A stretch of DNA of 64,000 bases from Methylobacterium oryzihabitans (GTDB lineage Bacteria; Pseudomonadota; Alphaproteobacteria; Rhizobiales; Beijerinckiaceae), in contig NZ_SACP01000007.1 in NCBI RefSeq assembly GCF_004004555.2, positions 156,277-220,276 of the forward strand, in the 5' to 3' direction. The notes beneath the pieces are model-generated. The model did no database searches. It was not told the origin of the DNA and saw nothing but the letters and a program-made list of their open reading frames with translations. Position 1 is the stretch's first letter, and every line of letters begins with the position of its first letter. Both the position numbers and the translations under genes were made by a program. Of this stretch, positions 51,252 through 60,642 are shown one piece after another.

Positions 51252-52310
51252 TCACGCGCCGTCGCCCCGTCGCGAGCCGCGCTCCAGAAGGCCGAACCGG
51301 CTGCCGCCGGCGGGCGGGCCGTCCTGTCCGTTGCCGGCCACGACCACGAGGCGGCGGACCTCGCCGCGCAGGAAGGCCTGGAGGAAGCGGTCGTAGTTGC
51401 GGAACGACACGCAGCCGTTCGAGGCGCCGCTCGGTCCGAGCATGTAGGTGTGGGCGAGGATGCCGGTGCGGCCGTGGATCGCCCCCGGCCCGCCGACCGG
51501 GTTGAGGCGGATCGCCCGCACCCCGTGGAACAGCGCCTCGCGCTCGGTCAGGGTATAGACCCCCGGCGGGGTCGAGCCGCGCATCCGCAGGTGGACGTAG
51601 CGCGGGTCGTCCATCGTCGCGCCGAGGCCGGAATGCGCCTCCAGCGCCTCGCCGCCCGGCAGGGTCACCCGCTGCGCGGTGATGTCGTAGACGGCGGTCC
51701 CGGCCGAGGTCTCGGGAACCGGCGACAGACGCGGCCGCGGCGTCCGCTCCAGTCCTCCGGGGGCCGCGTAGGCCAGCGCCGGCCCGGCCGGCGCCTCCTG
51801 GCGGCCGAACAGCCGCTCGAGGAACGACGGCTCCTCGCCGCCGGTCGCGGCCCGGAACACGCTCTGGGTCGAGGGAAGGACCCGCCGGCTCGCGAGCCGG
51901 GGCGCCTCGGCGAGGCGCGGCCCGCGCAGTTCGGGCGGGCGCGGCACCGGCAGCGGCACGGCGAGACCGGCGGGTTCCGGCGCCGCGGCGGCCGGCGCGG
52001 TCCCGGCCACCGCCGGCACGGGCGCGGCCGGCGGCGCCTCGGCCCGGAAGCTGTGCACCCCGGCACCGAGGGCCGGCGCCGGATCGAGCATCCAGTCGAG
52101 CACGGGCGGCGCGGCGGCGACGACGGCGGCCGGCGCCTGCGCGACCCGGTCCTCGACCGCCGGCGGTGGCTCGGGGGCGAGGATCCGTCCCAGGGCCGCG
52201 AAGCCGAGGAGCGCGGCGCCGGTGGTCAGAAGCAGGCCGCGGCGCAGACGGTGACGGCGCCGGCGGCGCGGCGGGACGGACGGAGACGCGACGGACGCGG
52301 CGTGGGGCAT
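51252..52310 (-). CDS. DUF2778 (Tlde1-like L,D-transpeptidase fold) protein
   Basis: 352 residues. The N-terminus is basic with one membrane segment (RGLLLTTGAALLGFAALGRI), then a long Pro/Ala-rich periplasmic linker. The catalytic domain is about residues 200-335. It has the His motif AIHGRTGILAHTYMLG and the catalytic Cys in GASNGCVSFRNYDRFLQAF, matching DUF2778/Tlde1. It probably trims or exchanges peptidoglycan stem peptides at the outer face of the inner membrane. Tlde1 proteins can also be secreted toxins, but the anchor and lack of a neighbouring immunity gene favour a housekeeping role. Confidence 0.8.
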   Translation of the reverse strand: MPHAASVASPSVPPRRRRRHRLRRGLLLTTGAALLGFAALGRILAPEPPPAVEDRVAQAPAAVVAAAPPVLDWMLDPAPALGAGVHSFRAEAPPAAPVPAVAGTAPAAAAPEPAGLAVPLPVPRPPELRGPRLAEAPRLASRRVLPSTQSVFRAATGGEEPSFLERLFGRQEAPAGPALAYAAPGGLERTPRPRLSPVPETSAGTAVYDITAQRVTLPGGEALEAHSGLGATMDDPRYVHLRMRGSTPPGVYTLTEREALFHGVRAIRLNPVGGPGAIHGRTGILAHTYMLGPSGASNGCVSFRNYDRFLQAFLRGEVRRLVVVAGNGQDGPPAGGSRFGLLERGSRRGDGA

Positions 52311-52523
52311 GAGGCTCGACTCGGATACGCATGGCCGCCCGGCCGCTCCGCCTCGCCCCGCACCGCCATCCCGGCGGCCCGAAGACCAGAGGAGCCCGAT
52401 CCACCCGTTAGGGAAGGATCAACCTTAAGCGTCCGCGTATTGAGCAGCCTCGTGGTTAATACCCGATAAATCGCGCCGCGCCGCGACGGCGCCGATCCGG
52501 CCGTCGCGGCGGGGCCCGGCGTC

Positions 52524-52718
52524 CTACCAGCGGGCGCGCATGCGGGCGGCCCGGCGGCGGCGGGCCGAGATGAAGGCGCGCAGGGCGAAGCCGAGGATGA
52601 ACCCGGCCAGGAGACCCACGACGAGCACGACGACGGCGTAGCGCGTGAGCGCGGGATCGGCGATCACGGCCGCGTGCGTGGCGAGGATCGCGTCCCACTG
52701 CGCCTTCAGCTCATCCAC
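52524..52718 (-). CDS. Small membrane protein
   Basis: 64 residues from GTG 52718, with ggtggag about ten bases upstream. A short helix (DELKAQWDAILATHAAVIAD) is followed by one membrane helix (YAVVVLVVGLLAGFILGFAL) and a very basic tail ending RMRARW. No family recognised. Confidence 0.5.
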   Translation of the reverse strand: MDELKAQWDAILATHAAVIADPALTRYAVVVLVVGLLAGFILGFALRAFISARRRRAARMRARW

Positions 52719-53087
52719 CGATTCATCTCCACCAGCCGGATTCCCGGAGCCACCCCGGACAATGCGCGGGAGGCGCATCCTCGCCCCCTTGGTAGCCAGC
52801 CGCAAGCTCGGCCGCAACGCGGACGGCAGGTTGCCCACCGCGGATTGCAGGATGGCCCATGACCCTGCGTCGTCGAATCGACGGTCCCGGGGTTTGCGGG
52901 ATAATCAGGCAATCGGCTGTCCGCATCATCCCGAAAACCCCAGTCGATCGGACGCAAGACCGAAGGATGTCCGGATTGACTCGCGATCGATCCACTACAC
53001 AATCGGGGCGGAACGACCGGATGAATCTGGGCAACGACGATCCGGCGCAGGACACGCGATGCTGCAGATTCATGGGGGCGCACCGAT

Positions 53088-53738
53088 ATGGTGGCGTTGA
53101 CGGTCCGGGACGCCGGCGAGCCCGGCATCGGCGCGCGGCTTCGCGCGCGCCTACACGGGGCGCCGCGGCGTCCGGACGAGGCGAGCGCCGCGGCGCCGGC
53201 CCGAGGGGCTCCGTCGCGGCTGGTGGTCGCCCTCGACGGCCACGACGGCTCGGGCAAGTCGACGCTGGCGGTCCTCATCGCCGAGCGGCTCGGCGGCCGC
53301 ATCGTCAAGCCGTTCGGCGGCCGGTTCGGCCAGTACATGCTCTGGCTGTCCGGGCAGCGCCGCTACGACCTGCTGAGCCGGGTCGCCGAGGAGGAGCTGC
53401 GCCGGGCGGTCGCCGCCGAGCCCGGCGACCATCCCCTGGTGATCGACCGCCACGCCCTGACCATGGGCGTGCTGCTGTCCGAGCCGTGGCGGCGGCGCTG
53501 GCCGCCGCTGCCCCACACGGTGCTGTGCTACGCCGATTCCTCGACCGTAGTGCGCCGGCTGCGCGAGCGCGGGGAGGCGGTCGGCCGCGAGGCCAGGCAC
53601 GCCGCCGGCATCCGCCGCTACCGCGCCCTGGCCGAGGCCGCCGGCGTGCCGATCATCGCCACCCGGGACGCCGCGCCCGCCGACGCCGCCGCCGCGGCGC
53701 TCGCCGCGATGGGCCTGTCGCCGGGATCGGTGGCCTGA
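53088..53738 (+). CDS. P-loop kinase, thymidylate-kinase-like
   Basis: 216 residues. A 40-residue Arg/Ala-rich leader precedes a P-loop fold: Walker A ALDGHDGSGKSTL, VIDRHALTMGVLL (DRH as in nucleotide kinases), and a lid region (RLRERGEAVGREARHAAGIR). It is not the housekeeping thymidylate kinase by its substrate loop. It could phosphorylate a nucleotide or sugar-linked precursor. One base separates it from the FkbM methyltransferase, so the two are cotranscribed. Confidence 0.7.
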   Translation: MVALTVRDAGEPGIGARLRARLHGAPRRPDEASAAAPARGAPSRLVVALDGHDGSGKSTLAVLIAERLGGRIVKPFGGRFGQYMLWLSGQRRYDLLSRVAEEELRRAVAAEPGDHPLVIDRHALTMGVLLSEPWRRRWPPLPHTVLCYADSSTVVRRLRERGEAVGREARHAAGIRRYRALAEAAGVPIIATRDAAPADAAAAALAAMGLSPGSVA

Positions 53739-53739
53739 C

Positions 53740-54621
53740 ATGCCCCTCCTCGACTTCATCGACACGATGAACGGCCGCACCCTCGCGGAGGTGCCGGGCT
53801 TCCGCCGCGCCGCCGCCCGCGACGTGCCGGACACCTACGACCGCCGCTTCTTCGAGCACCGGTTCCACCACCCGTTCTTCGGCTACGTCGAGGTGCAGAA
53901 CGACGGCTGCCAGCCGTTCTACATGTTCACCAACAACGACGACGCGGTGGCGCAGCAATACCTGTGGTACGGCAAGAACGGCTACGCCCCGGCGAGCGTG
54001 CGCGAGTGGGTGCGCCTCGCCCGGACCGCCCGGGCGGTGTTCGACGTCGGCGCCCATACCGGGCTGTTCTCGCTGCTCGCCTGCGGCGCCAACCCGGACC
54101 TCGCCGAGGTCGTCGCGTTCGAGCCGCTGCCGCGGGCCCATGCCCGCATCGTCGAGAACCTGATCGTCAACGGTCTCGTGCCCCGGGTCGCCGCCGAGCG
54201 GGTCGCGGTGGCCGACCGCACCGGGGAGCGGATCCTCCACGTCCCGGGCGACGAGTACCAGATCGTGCTCACCGCCTCGACCCTGTCGCAGGGCGACGCC
54301 GAGATGATGCACCGGCGCGAGCGCTGCGACACGATCTCCCTCGACGACTACGTCGAGCGGACCGGCCTGGAGCCCGACCTCGTCAAGCTGCGCATGGAGG
54401 GCACCGAGCCGGAGGGGCTGGCGGGGGCGGCCGGGCTGCTGGCGCGCCGGCGGACGAGCTTCCTCGTCGAGGCGCGGCCCGAGCACCGGGCCGTGCTCCT
54501 CGACCGGCTGGCCGGCTACGCGATCACGCTGATCGACGACGCCGCCAACCGGATCCTGCGGCCCGGCGAGCCCGGCGCCGAGGCGGCGCGCACGATCCTC
54601 GCGGTGCCGCCGGCCGGCTGA
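53740..54621 (+). CDS. FkbM family methyltransferase
   Basis: 293 residues. SAM-binding motif AVFDVGAHTGLFSLLA, then VVAFEPLPRAHARIVENLIV and the later TISLDDYVERTGLEPDLVKL with the characteristic MEGTEPEGLAGA. FkbM proteins O-methylate sugars or polyketides, often on surface glycans. The giant glycosyltransferase and the 2OG oxygenase are nearby, but no complete glycan locus is present. Confidence 0.85.
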   Translation: MPLLDFIDTMNGRTLAEVPGFRRAAARDVPDTYDRRFFEHRFHHPFFGYVEVQNDGCQPFYMFTNNDDAVAQQYLWYGKNGYAPASVREWVRLARTARAVFDVGAHTGLFSLLACGANPDLAEVVAFEPLPRAHARIVENLIVNGLVPRVAAERVAVADRTGERILHVPGDEYQIVLTASTLSQGDAEMMHRRERCDTISLDDYVERTGLEPDLVKLRMEGTEPEGLAGAAGLLARRRTSFLVEARPEHRAVLLDRLAGYAITLIDDAANRILRPGEPGAEAARTILAVPPAG

Positions 54622-54624
54622 CGC

Positions 54625-55767
54625 TCACCCGGCGGCCTTGTAGTCGCCCGCACCCTCGACGTGGCGGCTGTTGGCCTCGCGCAGGCGGGCGGCCTCGTCG
54701 TCGTAGAGGAACGGCAGGAACGCGTAGCGGCGCCCGCGCGTGACCGGCGACACCGCGTGCAGGAGCGCGCACGGGAAGATCACCGCGCCGCCCGGCGCCA
54801 CCTTGTAGCTGCGCCGGCCGTATTCGGGAAAGCTCACCTCGCCGCCGGCGAAGTCGCCGTTGAGGTTGATCGACACCGCGAAGCGCCGGTGCGCCGTGCC
54901 GAGCGTGGTGTTGTCGCGGTGGGCGCGGAAATGCGCGTTGTCCTCGGCGGCGTAGCAGCCGACGATGTAGCGCTCCATCCGGGTCGCCTTGAAGGCGTAG
55001 ACCTTCTGGATCTCCGGGTTGACCCGGCGCAGGATGCGCGCCTGTACCGCCTTGATCAGGTCAGGCTCGTCGATCGTGTAGTCCCGGCGCCGCTTGTGGC
55101 GGTGGTCGGTGACGCCGACGGTGCGGCCGTCGACCTCGCGCATGAAGCCGGATTCCTCGCCGCCGTGCCGCTCGTAGCGCTCGATCAGGAGCCGGCACAG
55201 GTCCGCCTCGAACACGTTGGGGATGACGAGGATCGGCGGCGGCACCTCGAAGCCGGCGAAGCGGTCCGGCGGCGGCAGGGCACGCAGGAACGCCATCGCG
55301 GCCGCCCCCTCGGCGCCGTCCGGCGCGAACGGAAACACCGCCATCACCCGCAGGGTCGGGTCGAGCACCATCCACGATCGGCGCACCGGCACGCTGGCGC
55401 CGGCGACCGCGTCGCGCGGCAGCACGCCGTAGAGCCGGCTCACCTTGCCGTCGAAATCGAGGAAGTGGCGGATGCCCGGCAGGCTCTCGGCCACCCGGCC
55501 GGTGCTCTCGTCGGCCGGGTCGAGGCTGACGCCGAACAGGGCGACGCGGTCGTCGTCGAACAGCGCGCGGTTCTCGTCCACGACCCGCAGGGCGTTGCGG
55601 CCGAGGGGATCGCCGGCCGAGCCATAGAAGCACAGCACGACGTAGCGCCCCGCCACGGTGTCGAACATGTAGCTCGGGTTGCCGGTGCTGCGCTGCTTGA
55701 ACCACGGCGCGGGATCACCGGCCGTGATGTTGGCGTAGGTGTGTGCGACGTCCGTCGTTCCGGCCAT
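54625..55767 (-). CDS. Redoxin-like domain fused to 2OG-Fe(II) oxygenase
   Basis: 380 residues. Residues about 10-170 have the AhpC/TSA fold (AGDPAPWF, RYVVLCFYGSAGDPLGRNAL, VRRSWMVLDPTLRVMAV). The peroxidatic Cys position (TPxC) reads DPLG, so peroxidase activity is not expected. Residues about 180-365 are a prolyl-4-hydroxylase-like oxygenase with iron ligands HRD (FRAHRDNTTLG) and His in CALLHAVSPV, and the 2-oxoglutarate Arg in RGRRYAFLPF. The redoxin part may be a protein-binding module. Convergent with the methyltransferase, three bases apart. Confidence 0.8.
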   Translation of the reverse strand: MAGTTDVAHTYANITAGDPAPWFKQRSTGNPSYMFDTVAGRYVVLCFYGSAGDPLGRNALRVVDENRALFDDDRVALFGVSLDPADESTGRVAESLPGIRHFLDFDGKVSRLYGVLPRDAVAGASVPVRRSWMVLDPTLRVMAVFPFAPDGAEGAAAMAFLRALPPPDRFAGFEVPPPILVIPNVFEADLCRLLIERYERHGGEESGFMREVDGRTVGVTDHRHKRRRDYTIDEPDLIKAVQARILRRVNPEIQKVYAFKATRMERYIVGCYAAEDNAHFRAHRDNTTLGTAHRRFAVSINLNGDFAGGEVSFPEYGRRSYKVAPGGAVIFPCALLHAVSPVTRGRRYAFLPFLYDDEAARLREANSRHVEGAGDYKAAG

Positions 55768-55962
55768 GCTCGCGCCCCGTCGGTTCGAACCCGTCGTATA
55801 AGCCGGGTCCTGACGAAATCTAACCGTCCCGGCGCGCGGGCCTGCCGCGCCGGGCGGGCATTGAAGCGCCGCTCACCCGCGGTAAGTGTCCGCTCGGCCT
55901 CTCCGCGCCGCCCCGGCACGGCCGCGGCGAACCCTGCGGGAGCCGGTGTGCGGGAGCAGCGC

Positions 55963-57867
55963 GTGACCGAACGGAGTGCCCCCGACCCTGCCGGCTACGA
56001 CCTCGCCGACCCGCGCCCCGCCGACCGGGTGCCGAGCCCCGACGCGCCCGGCCGCGCCGGACATCCGCCGGTCGCGGGCGCCGGCTTCCCGATCCAGGAC
56101 TACGCCGCCCTCGGCGACGGGCGCTCCGTCGTGCTGGTGGCGCCCGACGGCGCGGTGGCGTGGTGGTGCGTGCCCGAGATGGACTCGCCGCCGCTGTTCG
56201 ACAGCCTGCTCAATCCCGATTTCGGCGGCTCGTTCCAGATCCGGCCCGAGGGCCCGTTCACCGCCGAGCGGCGCTACCGCACCGACAGCAACGTGCTCGA
56301 CACGGTGTTCGTCACCGCCACCGGCCGGGTGCGTCTGACCGAGTCGCTCAACAGCTCGACCGCCGGGCGCCTGCCGTGGTGCGAGCTGGCGCGGCGCCTC
56401 GAGGGGATCGAGGGCACGGTGACCCTGCGCATCCGCGCGGTGTTCGGCACCCGCGGCGACACGGTCTCGCCGTGGCTGCAGCCGACCCCCAACGGCTGCG
56501 TGTTCCATGCCGGCCCGGTGCTCGGCCTGTTGCGCTGCAGCGACGGCGTGCGGATCGTCGAGGAGGAGGACCGCACCATCGCGGCGAGCGTGACGGTGGC
56601 GGCCGGCGAGCGCGCCACGGTGGCGCTGCTCGCCGGCGAGGACGAGCCCCTCGGCGTGCCGGCGGTCGCCGACATCGACGCGCGCATCGACGTCAGCGAC
56701 GAGGCGTGGCGGCGCTGGGCCGAGGGGCTGCGCTACGACGGCCCGCACCGCGCCGCCGTGCGCCGCAGCGCGCTCGCCCTCAAGCTCCTGCTCTACTCGC
56801 CGAGCGGCGCCATCGCGGCCGCCGCCACCACCTCGCTGCCCGAGGGCTACGGGGCGGGCAAGGACTCGGGTAAGAACTACGATTACCGCTTCGCCTGGAT
56901 CCGCGACGCCGGCTACACCGTGAACGCCTTCCTGCGCATCGGCGCGATGCCGGAGGCCAAGGCGGCGTTCTCGTGGCTGATGCGCCATCTCGGCGAGCAC
57001 GGCGCCCAGGTGCTCTACACCCTGCGCGGCGACCTCGCCCCCGACGAGACCGGGATCGAGGTCGCGGGCTACCGCGGGTCGCAGCCGGTGCGGGTCGGCA
57101 ACGCGGCGGCGCTCCAGCACCAGCACGGGATCTACGGCGACATCTTCGAGACCGCCGCCCTGTTCGTCGCCGACGGCAACATCCTCGACCAGCGCAGCGC
57201 CGGGGTGCTCGCCGCCCTCGCGGATGCCTGCGCCGACGGCTGGCGGCGCAAGGACGCCGGCATCTGGGAACTGCGCGAGCCGCGCCACTACACGATGTCG
57301 AAGATCAGCGCCTGGCAGGCGCTCGCCCGGGCGGTGGAGCTGGCCGAGGCCGGGCACATCCCGGCGACCTGCGTGCCGCGCTGGTCGCGCGAGCGCGACC
57401 GGATCGCGCAGTGGATCGACGAGAACTGCTGGTCGGAGGCGAAGGGCGCCTACACGTTCTATCCCGGCACCGACCGGCTCGACGCGGCGCTGATCCTCGC
57501 GGTGCGGTTCGGCTTCGACGGCCGCGACCGGCTGTCCTCGACCCTCGACGCGATCCGGCGCGAGCTCGGCCGCGGCCCCTACCTCTACCGCTATTCCGGC
57601 GCCGAGGCCGAGGAGGGCGCGTTCCTCGCCTGCTCGTTCTGGCTCGCCGAGGCGCTGTGGGACCTCGGGCGCTGCGGGGAGGCCGAGGCGGTGTTCTCCG
57701 GCGCGCTCGACGGGCTGGCGCCGGGCGTCGGCATCCTGAGCGAGATGGTCGATCCGGCGACCGGCGACTTCCTCGGCAACACGCCGCAGGGACTGAGCCA
57801 CCTCTCGCTCGTCCACGCCGCCTGCACGTTCCGCGACGCGCCCCGGCGCGGGAAGGCCGGCGGCTGA
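55963..57867 (+). CDS. Glycoside hydrolase family 15 protein (glucoamylase/trehalase-like)
   Basis: 634 residues from GTG 55963, with gggag upstream. N-terminal beta domain (FPIQDYAALGDGRSVVLVAP, FDSLLNPDFGGSFQIRP), then an (alpha/alpha)6 barrel with KNYDYRFAWIRDAGYTVNAF (about residue 304), VAGYRGSQPVRVGNAA, and the catalytic-Glu region SGAEAEEGAFLACSFWLAEA (about residue 546). Bacterial GH15 proteins of this layout cleave terminal alpha-glucosyl bonds or trehalose. No signal peptide, so cytoplasmic. Confidence 0.85.
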   Translation: MTERSAPDPAGYDLADPRPADRVPSPDAPGRAGHPPVAGAGFPIQDYAALGDGRSVVLVAPDGAVAWWCVPEMDSPPLFDSLLNPDFGGSFQIRPEGPFTAERRYRTDSNVLDTVFVTATGRVRLTESLNSSTAGRLPWCELARRLEGIEGTVTLRIRAVFGTRGDTVSPWLQPTPNGCVFHAGPVLGLLRCSDGVRIVEEEDRTIAASVTVAAGERATVALLAGEDEPLGVPAVADIDARIDVSDEAWRRWAEGLRYDGPHRAAVRRSALALKLLLYSPSGAIAAAATTSLPEGYGAGKDSGKNYDYRFAWIRDAGYTVNAFLRIGAMPEAKAAFSWLMRHLGEHGAQVLYTLRGDLAPDETGIEVAGYRGSQPVRVGNAAALQHQHGIYGDIFETAALFVADGNILDQRSAGVLAALADACADGWRRKDAGIWELREPRHYTMSKISAWQALARAVELAEAGHIPATCVPRWSRERDRIAQWIDENCWSEAKGAYTFYPGTDRLDAALILAVRFGFDGRDRLSSTLDAIRRELGRGPYLYRYSGAEAEEGAFLACSFWLAEALWDLGRCGEAEAVFSGALDGLAPGVGILSEMVDPATGDFLGNTPQGLSHLSLVHAACTFRDAPRRGKAGG

Positions 57868-57952
57868 GGCCCCTGCCTGCCCCCGTGCCGCAAAGCGGTT
57901 GTTAATCCTGAGCGCGCCAGACAGGCGTCCGGACCGACACGAGAGAGACCCC

Positions 57953-58618
57953 ATGCGAACCGTCGTGTATGCGGATGGCGGCTGCGATCCCAATCCCGGC
58001 CCGGGCGGCTGGGGCGTGGTGATCCGGGCGCCGGAGGGACCGGTCGAGCTGTGCGGGGGCGAGCGCGCCACCACCAACAACCGCATGGAGCTGACCGCGG
58101 CGATCCGGGCGCTGGAGCATTTCCCCGAAGGCGCGCCGATCGAGATGCGCTGCGACAGCCAGTACGTCGTGAAGTCGGTCACCGAGTGGATGCGCGGCTG
58201 GAAGGCGCGCGGCTGGCGCACCGCCACCGGCGACGTGAAGAACGTCGACCTGATGCAGCGCCTCGACGAACTCGCCGCCGCCCGCGACGTGCGCTGGGTC
58301 TGGGTGCGGGGCCATGCCGGCGAGGACGGCAACGAGCGCGCCGACCGCCTCGCCGCCCAGGGCCGGCGCGAGGCCCTGGGCCTGCCGCCCTCGCCCGCCG
58401 CCTCGGCGGCGCCGGCCCCGGCGCCCGCCCCGGCCGCACCGGCGCGCACCGCCTCGGTGGCGATCGACAACGCCCTCGGCCTCCGGGTCGCGCGGGCGGC
58501 GAAGCAGGCCGGCCAGACCCCGCAGGCCTTCGTCGAGGACGCCCTGCGGCTGGCGCTGGACCTGGGCCCGGACGGCATCGCCCGGCTGCGGGACTCGCTG
58601 CGGGAGCCGGCGGCGTAG
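57953..58618 (+). CDS. rnhA: Ribonuclease HI with C-terminal extension
   Basis: 221 residues. Catalytic Asp in YADGGCDPNPGPGGWG, Glu in TTNNRMELTAAIRAL, Asp in RCDSQYVV, and the later VRGHAGEDGNERAD. The core ends at about residue 150, the normal size. It then continues through an Ala/Pro linker to a helical module (LRVARAAKQAGQTPQAFVED, then ALRLALDLG) resembling a small RHH or coiled region. The core removes RNA from RNA-DNA hybrids. The extension's role is unknown. Confidence 0.88.
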   Translation: MRTVVYADGGCDPNPGPGGWGVVIRAPEGPVELCGGERATTNNRMELTAAIRALEHFPEGAPIEMRCDSQYVVKSVTEWMRGWKARGWRTATGDVKNVDLMQRLDELAAARDVRWVWVRGHAGEDGNERADRLAAQGRREALGLPPSPAASAAPAPAPAPAAPARTASVAIDNALGLRVARAAKQAGQTPQAFVEDALRLALDLGPDGIARLRDSLREPAA

Positions 58619-58624
58619 GGCGTT

Positions 58625-59668
58625 TCAGCTTGCGACGGCCGGATCCGCCGCACTCCCCCTCGTCTCGGGCAGGAACTCGCTCCGGTCCCGGTGGCAGGCG
58701 ACCCGCTGCCCCGGCCCGACCGGGCGCAGCAGCGGCGCCTCGCTGCGGCAGCGCGGGATCGCGGCCGGGCAGCGCGGGTGGAAGTGGCAGCCCGGCGGCG
58801 GCGCCAGCGGCGAGGGCGGCTCGCCGGTGAGCCCGGTGAAGCGGCGCTTGCCGGGCACCAGCCGCGGGGTCTGGGCGAGCAGGCTCACCGTGTAGGGATG
58901 GGCCGGGGCGGCAAACAGGGTTTCGGCCGGCGCCTCCTCGACGATGCGACCGAGATACATCACGCAGACCCGGTCGGCGATGTGGGCGATCACCCCGAGG
59001 TCGTGGCTGACGAACAGGTAGGTCAGGCCGAGGTCGCGGCGCAGGTCCATGAACAGGTTGAGCACCTGGGCCTGGATCGACACGTCGAGGGCCGCCACCG
59101 ACTCGTCGCAGACGAGGAGCCGCGGCTTCACCGCCAGCGCCCGGGCGATGCCGATGCGGGCACGCTGGCCGCCGGAGAACTGGTGCGGGTAGCGCGTCAT
59201 CGCGTCCGCCGGCAGGCCGACCCGGCCGAGCAAAGCCGCCACCGCGTCGCGCCGCTCCCGGGCCGGGACGAGGCCGTGGGTCACCGGCGCCTCGCCGACG
59301 ATGTCCTCGACCCGCAGCCGCGGGTTGAGCGAGGACGAGGCGTCTTGAAAAATCATCTGCACGGCGAGGGCCGCCGCGCGCCGCTCCCGCGGCGGCAGGC
59401 TCGCGCGGTCGCGGCCCTCGAACAGCACCCGGCCGGCGCTCGGCACGGCGAGGCCGGCGACGAGGCGGGCGAGGGTGGACTTGCCGCAGCCCGATTCGCC
59501 GACGAGGCCGACCACCTCGCCCGGCCGCACCGCGAGGTCGACGTCCGTCACCGCCCGCACCGCGGCGGGGCGGCGGCCGGTGACGAGGCCGGCGAGGCGG
59601 GCGGCGAGGGAGGGCGTCGGCGAAAAGTGCTTCGAGACGCCGTCGAGGGTGATGAGGTCTCGCGTCAC
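58625..59668 (-). CDS. Dipeptide/oligopeptide ABC transporter ATP-binding protein (DppF/OppF type)
   Basis: 347 residues from GTG 59668, which overlaps the TGA of the preceding gene (GTGA). Walker A GESGCGKSTLARLV, signature FSGGQRARIGIARAL, Walker B LLVCDESVAALD, and the C-terminal oligopeptide-transporter extension with CHFHPRCPAAIPRC. Last gene of a four-gene importer operon. The substrate is probably a peptide or other solute of that transporter class. Confidence 0.88.
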   Translation of the reverse strand: MTRDLITLDGVSKHFSPTPSLAARLAGLVTGRRPAAVRAVTDVDLAVRPGEVVGLVGESGCGKSTLARLVAGLAVPSAGRVLFEGRDRASLPPRERRAAALAVQMIFQDASSSLNPRLRVEDIVGEAPVTHGLVPARERRDAVAALLGRVGLPADAMTRYPHQFSGGQRARIGIARALAVKPRLLVCDESVAALDVSIQAQVLNLFMDLRRDLGLTYLFVSHDLGVIAHIADRVCVMYLGRIVEEAPAETLFAAPAHPYTVSLLAQTPRLVPGKRRFTGLTGEPPSPLAPPPGCHFHPRCPAAIPRCRSEAPLLRPVGPGQRVACHRDRSEFLPETRGSAADPAVAS

Positions 59669-60642
59669 GCTCGCACCTCGCCGTGGAGGGGATGGCGGCA
59701 CAGGGCCGTCCGGCCGGGCAACGCCGCGACCGGGGGCGGCTCGGCGCAGTCCGGGGTCGCGGAGGGGCAGCGGGGCGCGAAGGCGCAGCCGGGCGGGCGC
59801 CGGCCGAGCGACGGGGCGAGGCCGGGAATCTGGGTGAGCGGCGCGCCGCGGGCGTTGCGGCTCGGCGACGAGCCGATCAGGCCGGCGGTGTAGGGGTGCA
59901 TCGGCGCCTCGATCACCGCGGCGACCGGCCCCTCCTCGACGATGCGGCCGGCATACATGACGCAGATCCGGTCGGCGAGGCCGGCCACCACCGCGAGGTC
60001 GTGGGTGATCCAGACCAGCGCCGTGCCCATCTCGGCGCAGAGCGTCTGCGCCTCGGCGAGGATCTGCGCCTGGATGGTGACGTCGAGCGCCGTCGTCGGC
60101 TCGTCGGCGATCAGCAGGGCCGGACGGTGGAGCAGCGCGATCGCGATGGCGATGCGCTGGCGCATGCCGCCGGAGAGCTGGTGCGGATAGGCGCGCAGGC
60201 GCTCGTCCGGGGCCGGGATGCCGACCCGCACCAGCGCCTCCCGGGCCCGCGCCCGGGCGGCCGCGGCGCTCACCCGCTCGTGGGCGTGGATCGCCTCGAC
60301 CATCTGGGTGTCGACCCGCAGGACCGGGTTGAGGGTGGTCATCGGGTCCTGGAAGATCATCGCCAGGCGGGTGCCGCGCAAGGACCGCAGGTCGCGCTCC
60401 GGCAGGCCGACGAGGTCGCGGCCCTCGAACCGGATCGCCCCGCCGCTGATCCGCCCGGGGGCGTCGATCAGGCCCATCAGGGCGAGCCCGGTCACCGACT
60501 TGCCCGAGCCGGATTCGCCGACGAGCCCGACCACCTCGCCGGGTGAGACCGCGAGGTCGATGCGGTCGAGGGCGGTGAGGTCGCCGTGCTCGGTGCGGAA
60601 CGCGACGCTGAGAGCCTCGACGGAGAGGACCGGGGCGGTCAC
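59665..60642 (-). CDS. Dipeptide/oligopeptide ABC transporter ATP-binding protein (DppD/OppD type)
   Basis: 325 residues from GTG 60642. Walker [17 protein letters not shown], signature [16 protein letters not shown], Walker [21 protein letters not shown], and C-terminal [14 protein letters not shown] iron-sulfur-like Cys cluster of the family. It overlaps its upstream and downstream genes by four bases. Confidence 0.88.
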   Translation of the reverse strand: MTAPVLSVEALSVAFRTEHGDLTALDRIDLAVSPGEVVGLVGESGSGKSVTGLALMGLIDAPGRISGGAIRFEGRDLVGLPERDLRSLRGTRLAMIFQDPMTTLNPVLRVDTQMVEAIHAHERVSAAAARARAREALVRVGIPAPDERLRAYPHQLSGGMRQRIAIAIALLHRPALLIADEPTTALDVTIQAQILAEAQTLCAEMGTALVWITHDLAVVAGLADRICVMYAGRIVEEGPVAAVIEAPMHPYTAGLIGSSPSRNARGAPLTQIPGLAPSLGRRPPGCAFAPRCPSATPDCAEPPPVAALPGRTALCRHPLHGEVRA

